DNA of 10,083 nucleotides from Elusimicrobiota bacterium (GTDB lineage Bacteria > Elusimicrobiota > Elusimicrobia > UBA1565 > UBA9628). The stretch is taken from positions 1-10,083 of the forward strand of contig JAMPYD010000044.1 of NCBI GenBank assembly GCA_023700845.1. Direction: 5' to 3'. Of the stretch, positions 1 to 6,225 are shown one piece after another; the first letter of the stretch is position 1; each line of letters starts with the position of its first letter. The notes under the pieces were generated by a model that had not been told where the DNA came from, ran no database searches, and was given only the letters and a program-made list of their open reading frames with translations. The position numbers and the translations under genes were made by a program.

Positions 1-274
1 CCTTGCGGTTGAGCGGGTCCCCGCCGGACAGGATCATGATCGGGGTCCCCATCGCCTTGACCGAGTCGATGAGCTTCTTGCCCTCGGCGGTGGTCAGCTC
101 GTTGGGGTTGACCGTGGTGTCGGCGTCGGCCCGGCAATGGTCGCAGGCCAGGGCGCAGGAGCGGGTCGACTCCCAAATGACCAGAAGCGGCGCCTGGGAG
201 AAATCGAAGGGAGCGGGAAGAGCGCCGGGGTGGGCCCCGGGGTGGGCGCCGGGATGACGGGATATGTTGGACAT
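1..274 (-). CDS. Radical SAM protein, N-terminal fragment (possible heme-biosynthesis type)
   Basis: The first 91 residues of a minus-strand gene are visible; the rest lies beyond the left edge. The radical SAM cluster motif CX3CX2C is at C40, C44 and C47, within TRSCALACDHCRA. It should bind a 4Fe-4S cluster that cleaves S-adenosylmethionine. The SAM-contacting GGDPL motif is at residues 84-88. The start is well fixed: an in-frame TGA lies just two codons upstream of the ATG. No good Shine-Dalgarno is seen. Residues 7-18 are three tandem His-Pro-Gly-Ala units. The segment LLVIWESTRSCALAC followed by HCRADA resembles SPASM-type radical SAM proteins related to AhbD and NirJ, which act on heme or heme d1. 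Divergence from hemA fits a heme role, but the function is inferred and the C-terminal SPASM cysteines cannot be seen. Confidence 0.85.
   Translation of the reverse strand, partial: MSNISRHPGAHPGAHPGALPAPFDFSQAPLLVIWESTRSCALACDHCRADADTTVNPNELTTAEGKKLIDSVKAMGTPIMILSGGDPLNRK
221..256 (-). repeat. Three 12-base tandem repeats encoding His-Pro-Gly-Ala
   Basis: Three near-identical 12-base units encode HPGA three times in a row, at residues 7-18 of the radical SAM protein, before a Pro/Ala linker and the catalytic domain. They give a flexible His-containing N-terminal tail. Synonymous differences between units (for example GGC/GGG and CAT/CAC) show the repeat is not a very recent slippage product. 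Similar short His/Pro/Gly-rich leaders occur in some radical SAM relatives, in my recollection. A metal or heme handling role is possible but unproven. Confidence 0.7.
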
Positions 275-301
275 GTCTCATTTCTAAGCAACATTCCTGC
301 C

Positions 302-322
302 ATTGACATTTGCGCCGTCAAT
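302..322. promoter_or_regulatory. Palindrome ATTGAC-N9-GTCAAT between divergent genes
   Basis: A perfect inverted repeat with 6-base arms (302-307 and 317-322) and a 9-base spacer lies between the radical SAM gene and hemA. The left arm contains the TTGACA that could be the -35 of the hemA promoter. The right arm, read on the minus strand, gives TTGACG, which could be a -35 for the radical SAM gene, although the -10 in the matching place (AGGAAT) is poor. The half-site spacing is wrong for a standard FNR box, which has N4 between TTGAT and ATCAA. It may be an operator or simply two overlapping divergent -35 elements. Confidence 0.4.
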
Positions 323-331
323 AAGAACAAT
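303..331 (+). promoter_or_regulatory. Probable sigma70-type promoter of hemA
   Basis: A perfect -35 hexamer TTGACA (303-308) is followed after 17 bases by AACAAT (326-331), which matches the -10 consensus at 4 of 6 positions including the conserved A2 and T6. Transcription would start near 338, leaving about 34 bases of leader before the hemA ATG at 372. The local base composition is clearly more A/T-rich than the flanking genes. Confidence 0.5.
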
Positions 332-371
332 AGTTACCCCCTATGGCAGAAATGTTGCTTGGCAGTGGGTC

Positions 372-1418
372 ATGGAACTTTCCCAACGGCTGTTCGTCGT
401 CGGGCTCAACCATCTCAATGCCGATGTGTCCTGCCGCGAAAAGGCGGTCGTTTCCGCTCAAAATCTCCCCGCCGTGCTCGCCGAGCTCAAGGCCCTCGTC
501 CCGCTGGACGAGGTCGTCGTCCTCTCCACCTGCAGCCGCGTGGACATCTTCGCGGTCTGCGAAGACACCCGCCGGGGCGGCGAGATGATCCGCGCGTGGT
601 TCACGGAGCGCGCCGGCGCCGAGATCGCCCCCTCCCTTTATCAGCGCGAGGGCGACGAAGCCCTTCTCCACCTCTTCCGCGTCGCCGCCGGCCTCGACTC
701 CTGGATCATCGGCGAGACCGAGATCCTCGCCCAGACCAAGAAGGCCTATCAGTCCGCCCTCGCCCTCGGCTTCACCCGCCGCATCCTCAACCGCGCGTTC
801 CAGTCCGCGATCGCGGCGGGCAAGGACGTGCGCTCCGCCACCGGCATACAGAACGGCATCCACTCCATCGGCGGCGCCACCGCGCTGATGGCCAAGCGAA
901 TCTTCGGGGACAAGGAAGGCGGCGCCATCCTCGTGTTCGGCGCGGGGCAGACCGCCGAGGCCGTCGTCCGCCACCTGGCCGCCAAGAAATTCGACAAGAT
1001 CGTCGTCGCCAACCGCACCGTGGAGAACGCCCGGGCCATCGCCGGCAAGCTCGGCGGCGAGGCCGTCTCCCTCGACGTCGGGCTCGACCTGCTGGCGCAC
1101 GTCGAGGTCGCCGTCTTCTCCGCCTCGGTCAAGGAGCACCTGCTCACCTCCGGGCTCATGGCGGGCATCCTCGCCAAGCGCCGCAAGCCGCTGTTCCTCG
1201 TCGACCTCGGCGTGCCGCGCAACGTCGATCCGGCCTGCGCCAAGCTCGAGTCGGTCTACCTCTACGACCTCGACGATCTCAAGCGCATGATCTCCGACAG
1301 CATGGAGGGCAAGCTCGCGGAGAAGGACCGCGCCGAGGCGCAGGCCGCGCAGGCCGCGAGCGACTGCCGCCTCGAGATGAACAAGCCTCCCCGCCTCGCG
1401 CCGGTGGGGGCCGCATGA
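372..1418 (+). CDS. hemA: Glutamyl-tRNA reductase, short form lacking the dimerisation domain
   Basis: HemA reduces glutamyl-tRNA(Glu) with NADPH to glutamate-1-semialdehyde, the first committed step of C5-pathway heme synthesis. The 348-residue product has the family hallmarks: GLNH near residue 11, the catalytic cysteine C54 in STCSRVD (usual form STCNRxE), the substrate-domain motif GETEILAQTKKAY, the nucleotide-binding GAGQTAE at 190-196, and DLGVPRNVDP followed by LYDLDDL. The sequence stops about 35 residues after LYDLDDL, in an Ala-rich helix. Typical enzymes run to about 410-430 residues and end in a helical dimerisation domain, which is absent here. The ATG at 372 starts just before the conserved LFVVGLNH strand; its Shine-Dalgarno is weak. 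A TTG at 303 in the same frame lies in the promoter and is rejected as a start. The stop overlaps the start of the next gene (ATGA), so the two are probably co-transcribed and translationally coupled. Confidence 0.93.
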   Translation: MELSQRLFVVGLNHLNADVSCREKAVVSAQNLPAVLAELKALVPLDEVVVLSTCSRVDIFAVCEDTRRGGEMIRAWFTERAGAEIAPSLYQREGDEALLHLFRVAAGLDSWIIGETEILAQTKKAYQSALALGFTRRILNRAFQSAIAAGKDVRSATGIQNGIHSIGGATALMAKRIFGDKEGGAILVFGAGQTAEAVVRHLAAKKFDKIVVANRTVENARAIAGKLGGEAVSLDVGLDLLAHVEVAVFSASVKEHLLTSGLMAGILAKRRKPLFLVDLGVPRNVDPACAKLESVYLYDLDDLKRMISDSMEGKLAEKDRAEAQAAQAASDCRLEMNKPPRLAPVGAA

Positions 1419-2131
1419 AGCTCGAGCTCCAGAGGCCGCAGACCCAGCCCCTGCAGTCGATCCCGCTCCTGCGCCACGCCGTCAAGGAGGAGTGGCGGCG
1501 CTTCCTGGAGCTGGCCCCGCCGCACGACTACCGCCCCGGAAACGTCCTGTTCTATCAGGACAACCTCCCCCTCGGCCTGCATTTCATCAGCAGCGGCCGG
1601 GTCAAGCTGATCAAGGAGGACCGCGCCGGACGAAGGCAGATCGTCCGCATCGTGCAGGGCCCCGACCTCCTGGGCGACCGCTCGTTCTTCGCGGAAAAGC
1701 CCTACCGGTGCACGGGCGAGGTCATGGAGGACGCGACGATCCGGTTCCTCCAGCCCCATCATTTCTGGTCGATCTTCGGGCGCAACCCGGACACCCTCCG
1801 GCTGCTCGCCCAGCGCTTCGCCCTCGAACTCGGCCGCGCCGAGGACTACATGCACTGCATCTCGGTGTGCACGGTCAACGCGCGCATGGCCACCCGCCTC
1901 CTCCAGGCCTCGAAGCGGACCGATCTCGCGGGGGCGGCCAAGGGCGAGTTCCTCCTGGCCGAGACCCGCACCGAGCTCGCCCAGGTGCTGGGCACGACCC
2001 CGGAAGCCGTCAGCCGCACCCTATCGAATCTCTGCGCCAAAGGCCTCATCGCCGTGTCGGGCCGGCGCGTGCGCGTCCTCAACGAGGAGCGCCTGCGCCT
2101 GTCCGCGTGCCTGCACGATCCGTTGAATTAG
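1415..2131 (+). CDS. Crp/Fnr-family transcriptional regulator with FNR-type DNA-recognition helix
   Basis: This 238-residue protein has a cyclic-nucleotide-binding-type beta-roll (about residues 30-130), a long dimerisation helix (about 130-165) and a C-terminal winged helix-turn-helix. The recognition helix contains TPEAVSRTL with E197, S200 and R201, the ExxSR pattern that in FNR reads TTGAT half-sites. FNR's N-terminal cysteine cluster is missing: the only cysteines are C99, C148, C152, C207 and C232, so a 4Fe-4S oxygen sensor of FNR type is unlikely. It may instead resemble DNR/NnrR-type regulators that respond to NO through heme, or sense something else; C148 and C152 sit in the dimer helix as CX3C. 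It overlaps hemA by four bases, and a matching DNA box starts 14 bases past its stop. The reading frame is open far upstream, but homology and the ATGA overlap support this start. Confidence 0.92.
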   Translation: MKLELQRPQTQPLQSIPLLRHAVKEEWRRFLELAPPHDYRPGNVLFYQDNLPLGLHFISSGRVKLIKEDRAGRRQIVRIVQGPDLLGDRSFFAEKPYRCTGEVMEDATIRFLQPHHFWSIFGRNPDTLRLLAQRFALELGRAEDYMHCISVCTVNARMATRLLQASKRTDLAGAAKGEFLLAETRTELAQVLGTTPEAVSRTLSNLCAKGLIAVSGRRVRVLNEERLRLSACLHDPLN

Positions 2132-2144
2132 TAAGATGGCCGGC

Positions 2145-2158
2145 TTGACGTTTATCAA
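2145..2158. promoter_or_regulatory. FNR/DNR-type operator TTGAC-GTTT-ATCAA
   Basis: The site matches the FNR consensus TTGAT-N4-ATCAA at 9 of 10 defined positions; only the fifth base differs. It is centred near 2151.5, about 100 bases upstream of the decaheme cytochrome start at 2255 and just after the gene for a regulator carrying the cognate ExxSR helix. A weak -10 candidate, CAAAAT, lies at 2185-2190. That places the box a few bases further upstream than the -41.5 position typical of class II activation, so the promoter is uncertain. The most likely role is to activate the mtrAB-like genes under low oxygen or another respiratory signal. Confidence 0.65.
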
Positions 2159-2254
2159 GCGTTCGCCTGCTCTTGTTCATGTCGCAAAATGAAGATGATT
2201 TGTTCACATGGGCGTCGTAAGACGTCCTTACATATAAAGAAGCGAGGAGATCCA

Positions 2255-3193
2255 ATGGATACTCGAAGCAGTGGTCGGATCCGCCGGGCCTGTCTGATGC
2301 TCGCCGCGATCATAGCGATGTTCGGCCTCTCACGGACGGCGGTTTTCGCCGCCGATGCCGAGGCGGTCGGAGCGGCCACGTGCCTTGGCTGCCACGACAA
2401 GCACGAGTCGTTCAAGAAGAACATCCACGCGAAGGCCCTGGTCAACGCCAAGGGCATCGAGTTCGAGAAGAGCTGCGAGACCTGCCACGGCAACGGCTCC
2501 CTGCACGCCGCCGCGGGCGGAAACAAGGAGGACGCCGGGTTCGCGACCATCAAGAACCCCGGCAACCTCAAAGGCGCGGCCGCCTCCGCCACCTGCCTTC
2601 AGTGTCACGAAGGCGGCAAGAGGATGCACTGGCAGGGATCGACCCACGACATGAAGAACGTCTCCTGCGTGGACTGCCACGGGATGCACGCAGACAAGAT
2701 CAACGGCGGCAAAGCCCCCCTGCTGAAGAAGGCCTCGGCGGCGGACTCCTGCTACCAGTGCCACGCCGAGAAAAAGGCCCAAATCCGCAAATCCGGGCAC
2801 ATGCCTCTCGTCGAGGGCAAGATGGGGTGCACGGGCTGCCACAATCCCCACGGCTCCCCGGTCGACAAGCTCCTGGCCAAGAACACCATCCCCGAGACCT
2901 GCTACCAATGCCACCAGGACAAGCGCGGACCGTTCATGTGGGACCACGCTCCGGCGCGCGAGAACTGCGCGACCTGCCACGATCCCCACGGCTCGCACAA
3001 CGAGAAGATGCTCGTGACCCGTTCCCCTCAACTGTGCCAGGGCTGCCACGTCGGCGGCCGCCACCCGGCCACGGCCTACGGGAACTCCGTGAGCGACCTC
3101 GCCTCGAACCGCCTCGCGTACAAAGGCTGCGTGAACTGCCACTTCGCCGTCCACGGGTCGAACAACCCGTCGGGCAAGTGGCTCAACCGGTAA
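2255..3193 (+). CDS. mtrA: Periplasmic decaheme c-type cytochrome, MtrA/DmsE/PioA family
   Basis: The 312-residue precursor has a signal peptide (Arg-rich residues 8-11, hydrophobic core about 12-25, likely cleavage after VFA at 32) and ten CXXCH heme sites with first cysteines at 43, 74, 114, 138, 166, 192, 216, 238, 261 and 292. Ten hemes and a length near 310-330 are typical of MtrA, DmsE, MtoA and PioA. These form a heme wire through the periplasm and insert into an MtrB-type barrel. The next gene encodes that barrel only 13 bases downstream. The start at 2255 is chosen because GAGGAG lies 5 bases upstream and the signal peptide begins correctly; an in-frame ATG at 2189 would add 22 residues and has no comparable ribosome site. 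The FNR-type box upstream suggests redox-controlled expression. Whether electrons flow outward (metal reduction, DMSO-type acceptors) or inward (Fe(II) oxidation) cannot be told from the sequence. Confidence 0.95.
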   Translation: MDTRSSGRIRRACLMLAAIIAMFGLSRTAVFAADAEAVGAATCLGCHDKHESFKKNIHAKALVNAKGIEFEKSCETCHGNGSLHAAAGGNKEDAGFATIKNPGNLKGAAASATCLQCHEGGKRMHWQGSTHDMKNVSCVDCHGMHADKINGGKAPLLKKASAADSCYQCHAEKKAQIRKSGHMPLVEGKMGCTGCHNPHGSPVDKLLAKNTIPETCYQCHQDKRGPFMWDHAPARENCATCHDPHGSHNEKMLVTRSPQLCQGCHVGGRHPATAYGNSVSDLASNRLAYKGCVNCHFAVHGSNNPSGKWLNR

Positions 3194-3206
3194 TCAGGAG
3201 AAAGAT

Positions 3207-5558
3207 ATGAAAAAATATCTCAGCCTTTTCCTCGCCTCAACGATGTCTCTCGCCGGATTCCCGGCCTGGGCCGAAGTGAGCCACGAGATCGACATGAAGG
3301 TCCAGAACCGCAGCCAGAAGACCTTCCTGGGCGCGAAGAGCGCGACGCCGGAAGAATACGGGGAGATCCCGAACGGCTTCATCCTCGAGCGCTACCTCGT
3401 GGAGTTCGACAAGGAGAACTACCTGTTCGACTTCGAGGCCACGAACGTCGGTCTCAACAACCAGAGCCTCCGAACGGAAGGCGGCAAGCCCGGCAGCATG
3501 ATGTGGAAGGCCGGCTACGACATGATGCCGCACCTCTTCTCCTATGAGGCGCGCTCGCCCTTCACTCACGTGGGCGAGGGCACGATGGGGCTTCAGGGAG
3601 CCTGGCGGAACACGGCGCTGACGAGCCACAACAACAGCTTCAACGCGGGCGTGTCCACGGCGCTGGCCAACGCGCCCTACGTCCCGCTCGGGTTCGACGT
3701 CGAGACCGCGAACCTCGACCTGAAGTTCCACCCGGCGAAGGACTTCACGATGGAGCTCGGGTCGATGCGGCAGACGAAGCGGGGGACGAAGGCTCAGCCG
3801 GCCGCCTTCGGCTTCTCGAACGCCATCGAGCTCGCCGCCCCCATCGATTGGGTGACCAACGAGGCCTATCTCGACATGCAGCTGGCCAAGAAGGAGTACC
3901 AGCTCGCCTTCAACTACAGACTCTCGGACTTCAACAACAAGATCGCGAACCTGTTCTGGGATAACCCCAAGCGCCTCACCGACCAGTACATCAACTCGAG
4001 CCATTACTCGGCCGGCGACGGCACTTCCAAGGGACAGCTGTCCAACGCGCCGGACAACCAGGCTCACGCCTTGAAGCTCGAGGGCGGAGTCGCCCTGCCG
4101 ATGAACAGCCGCTTCAGCTTCGAGGGCGGCTACCAGCGCTGGACGGCGAACAACGACATGATGACCTATACGGGCAATAGCCAGATGTGGCAGGGCAACG
4201 CCACCGCCGCCGCGGCCGGCCTGACCTTCGCCGCGTTCGACCCCGCCAATCGCCCGTCGGCGACGGTGGACGGCCGCATCGACGTCTACACCTACCTGTT
4301 CAGGCTGACCTCCCGCCCGCTGTCCTGGCTGAAGGGCACGCTGTCGCACGACGCCTACATCATGGAGAACAAGTCGTCGCAGTACAACCTGCCGGGCTGG
4401 GCCGTGTTCGACAACGTCTGGCACAGCGAGAACGCGACCACCCCCCGCGAGCAGTTCCGCGAGGACAAGACCAGCCTGAAGGTCGACTACGAGGTCACCT
4501 CGTGGCTCTCCGGCGACGTCGGCGTCTCCCATAAGTACGAGAAGAAGACGCGCGAGATCCCGAAGGGCAAGACGGACGAGGCGACGTTGGGCTTCCAGTT
4601 CCGCCCGGTCAAGAACCTCTTCGTGAACCTGTCCGGCCTGTTCAGCGCCCGCCGCGGCAACGGGATGGACCTTCAGCACTACCCGACGACCGTCTCGGCC
4701 GCAACCGGCCGGAGGTATTTCACCGAGTCGCCGGGGCTGAGGAGAATCGACGTTGCGGACCGAAACCGCACCGTGGCCCGCGCCCAGGTTCAGTGGACTC
4801 CCGGAGAGGCCAGCGTCGGCCTCAGCGCCCGCTTGAGCGAGGACAAGTACCGCCTCGGAAAGGGCGACCCGACCGGCGGAGATGTGTTCGTCTATTCCGA
4901 GCACATGGGCATGACCTCGGACATCAACAGGTCCATGGGCGTGGACTTCGCCGTGCCAGTCATCGGCAGCATCGAGGTCGACGGATACTACACGTTCGAC
5001 ATGAACAGCCGCTACCTGAAGTCGAGCCAAACGGCCTGCGCCGGTCAGGTCGCGAACGGCACCGGATACGGATTGCCCGGAGAGCCCGTGTCAGGAACGA
5101 ATACTTGCGCTGCGACATCGGCCACCATCATGCTGAACGACCCGCGCAGCCGCTGGGAAACCCGCGTCAATGACCGCTCCCACATCGCGGGGTTCTCCGT
5201 CACCGCCAGGCCGATCGCCAAGCTGAAGACCGTGGTCGGCTACGACATCAGCTCGACGATCCAGAACCTGGACACGATGTACGCCGGAAGCTTCGCGAGC
5301 ACGGCGGCCGACCCGTACAATTCGTTCCCGGCGAGCCGTCGCATGCTGCAGACGGCGCGGGCCCGCGGCGAGTACAAGCTGACGGAGAACCTGACGGTGG
5401 CGGCGAACTACCAGTTCGAGAAGTTCGACGCCACGGACTTCGCCTACGGGAACGTGCCCCTGCGCGACGCGAGCAACGCGTCGATCTTCCTGGGGGTCAA
5501 TCCCATCCGCAACTACGTCGCTCACACGATCGGGACCGGGGTGAACTACAAGTTCTAA
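3207..5558 (+). CDS. mtrB: Outer-membrane beta-barrel of an electron conduit, MtrB/PioB family
   Basis: MtrB/PioB proteins are large porin-like barrels that sheath the decaheme cytochrome so electrons can cross the outer membrane. The 783-residue precursor has a signal peptide (MKKYLSLFL onward, likely cleavage after AWA at 22). The mature part is full of alternating aromatic/polar strands, and it ends in Phe (NYKF), the usual signal for the Bam assembly machinery. Length is close to Shewanella MtrB and PioB. AGGAG sits 6 bases before the start. The N-terminal CXXC known from Shewanella MtrB is absent. The only cysteines are C611 and C634, which could form a disulfide in one surface loop. The pairing with the decaheme gene directly upstream makes the assignment firm at family level. 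An outer-surface cytochrome gene such as mtrC does not follow; a terminator does. Confidence 0.93.
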   Translation: MKKYLSLFLASTMSLAGFPAWAEVSHEIDMKVQNRSQKTFLGAKSATPEEYGEIPNGFILERYLVEFDKENYLFDFEATNVGLNNQSLRTEGGKPGSMMWKAGYDMMPHLFSYEARSPFTHVGEGTMGLQGAWRNTALTSHNNSFNAGVSTALANAPYVPLGFDVETANLDLKFHPAKDFTMELGSMRQTKRGTKAQPAAFGFSNAIELAAPIDWVTNEAYLDMQLAKKEYQLAFNYRLSDFNNKIANLFWDNPKRLTDQYINSSHYSAGDGTSKGQLSNAPDNQAHALKLEGGVALPMNSRFSFEGGYQRWTANNDMMTYTGNSQMWQGNATAAAAGLTFAAFDPANRPSATVDGRIDVYTYLFRLTSRPLSWLKGTLSHDAYIMENKSSQYNLPGWAVFDNVWHSENATTPREQFREDKTSLKVDYEVTSWLSGDVGVSHKYEKKTREIPKGKTDEATLGFQFRPVKNLFVNLSGLFSARRGNGMDLQHYPTTVSAATGRRYFTESPGLRRIDVADRNRTVARAQVQWTPGEASVGLSARLSEDKYRLGKGDPTGGDVFVYSEHMGMTSDINRSMGVDFAVPVIGSIEVDGYYTFDMNSRYLKSSQTACAGQVANGTGYGLPGEPVSGTNTCAATSATIMLNDPRSRWETRVNDRSHIAGFSVTARPIAKLKTVVGYDISSTIQNLDTMYAGSFASTAADPYNSFPASRRMLQTARARGEYKLTENLTVAANYQFEKFDATDFAYGNVPLRDASNASIFLGVNPIRNYVAHTIGTGVNYKF

Positions 5559-5575
5559 CCGCCTCAAGAAAAAGG

Positions 5576-5608
5576 GAGCCGGGGCCAAAAGCCCCGGCTC
5601 TTTTTTTT
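5576..5608 (+). terminator. Strong Rho-independent terminator after mtrAB-like genes
   Basis: A perfect 10-base-pair GC-rich stem (GAGCCGGGGC at 5576-5585 with GCCCCGGCTC at 5591-5600) encloses a CAAAA loop and is followed directly by eight T residues. It begins 17 bases after the stop of the barrel gene. An A-rich stretch before the stem could make it partly active in the opposite direction. It separates the decaheme/barrel unit from the tetraheme cytochrome unit, so the latter needs its own promoter. Confidence 0.95.
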
Positions 5609-5625
5609 GGCCTATTCGTATCCTG

Positions 5626-5658
5626 CAGGACAATGCTCCTGCCATTTCCCGTGTCCTG
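5626..5658. promoter_or_regulatory. Inverted repeat CAGGACA-N19-TGTCCTG over the tetraheme promoter
   Basis: Two perfect 7-base arms (5626-5632 and 5652-5658) flank the -35 region of the promoter for the tetraheme cytochrome. The left arm also overlaps a 10-base palindrome TCCTGCAGGA (5621-5630). The spacing of about 2.5 helical turns between arm centres would suit a dimeric or tetrameric regulator, but no known family is recognised, and such arms can occur by chance. Confidence 0.3.
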
Positions 5659-5667
5659 TGCTACAAT
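5639..5667 (+). promoter_or_regulatory. Probable promoter of the tetraheme cytochrome unit
   Basis: A -10 hexamer TACAAT (5662-5667, 5 of 6) lies 17 bases after CTGCCA (5639-5644, 4 of 6 to TTGACA). The start of transcription would be near 5674, about 20 bases before the ATG at 5695. It is located just where a promoter is needed, after the terminator. No FNR-type box is seen here, so this unit may be controlled differently from the decaheme/barrel genes. Confidence 0.6.
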
Positions 5668-5694
5668 AGCCGCCACCCCAAAAGGGAAAGCGGT

Positions 5695-6225
5695 ATGACC
5701 CCCAAAAGCGGCGAAAAACCCTCGCGCATCCCCTCCGAGTTGTGGCTTCAGGCCCTGCTTTTCCTCGGCATCGTCGCCTTGCCCGTCCTGCTGGCGAGCC
5801 TGACCGGAGCGGTCGCCTTCCACCGCAGCAAGTCCGTACAGTTCTGCTCCTCCTGCCACATCATGACGCCCTTCGTGCAGGGCGTGGAGAACTCCAAGAG
5901 CGACCTGCTCTCCGCGAAACACTTCCAGCGCCACTGGATCAACCACAACTCCTGCTACACCTGCCACACGGACTACGACTTCCTGGGGCCCATGTCGGCG
6001 AAGATCCGCGGCCTGCGCCACCTCTACGCCAACGCCGTCGGGGCCGACAAGCCGCCCAAGCTCTACAAGCCTTTCCCCAACGGCAACTGCCTGCAGTGCC
6101 ACGGCAACACGTTCAAGTACCTCGAGCAGGAGGTGCACGTCCCGATGCTGGAGCAGCTGCGCAGCAACGAGGCCTCCTGCATCGACTGCCACGGGCCCGT
6201 CCACCCGCAGGGAGACGGCCGATGA
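5695..6225 (+). CDS. Membrane-anchored tetraheme cytochrome c, NapC/NirT (NrfH/CymA-like) quinol dehydrogenase
   Basis: NapC/NirT proteins take electrons from the quinol pool and pass them to periplasmic partners. The 176-residue product has a cytoplasmic start, one membrane helix (about residues 19-43) that stays attached as an anchor, and four CXXCH sites with first cysteines at 51, 87, 132 and 162. The first site reads CSSCHIM; the CXXCHxM form is the NrfH-type site where Met57 could serve as the axial ligand. Size matches CymA and NrfH. No nrfA nitrite reductase gene is adjacent, while a decaheme/barrel pair is just upstream, so the likeliest role is feeding that conduit, as CymA feeds MtrA. 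This partnership is inferred from context. A GGGA-type ribosome site precedes the ATG, and the stop overlaps the next start (ATGA). Confidence 0.93.
   Translation: MTPKSGEKPSRIPSELWLQALLFLGIVALPVLLASLTGAVAFHRSKSVQFCSSCHIMTPFVQGVENSKSDLLSAKHFQRHWINHNSCYTCHTDYDFLGPMSAKIRGLRHLYANAVGADKPPKLYKPFPNGNCLQCHGNTFKYLEQEVHVPMLEQLRSNEASCIDCHGPVHPQGDGR

Noticed and set aside
303..371. TTG at 303 as an earlier hemA start adding 23 residues
   Set aside because: It coincides with the -35 TTGACA, so it would be upstream of the predicted transcript, and the added residues do not belong to the conserved HemA N-terminus.
137..2131. A long 664-codon open frame running through hemA into the regulator
   Set aside because: Only its last 238 codons are real (the Crp/Fnr protein). 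The upstream part is an Arg/Pro-rich shadow of hemA caused by high GC content.
2173..2206. Repeated TTGTTCA (2173-2179 and 2200-2206) in the leader of the decaheme gene
   Set aside because: Two 7-base copies 27 bases apart in an A/T-richer leader are too weak to call as regulatory sites.
2189..2254. ATG at 2189 as the start of the decaheme cytochrome
   Set aside because: It has no good ribosome site and would place 22 polar residues before the signal peptide; the ATG at 2255 has GAGGAG at ideal spacing.
3237..5030. 597-codon minus-strand open frame opposite the barrel gene
   Set aside because: Its composition is Val/Gly/Arg-rich with no recognisable motif, and the plus-strand frame has a signal peptide, a ribosome site and a C-terminal Phe typical of outer-membrane barrels.
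5695..6225. Assignment as NrfH of a nitrite reductase complex
   Set aside because: The CXXCHxM first heme site fits NrfH, but no nrfA gene is next to it and the context is an outer-membrane conduit, so only the broader NapC/NirT family is called.
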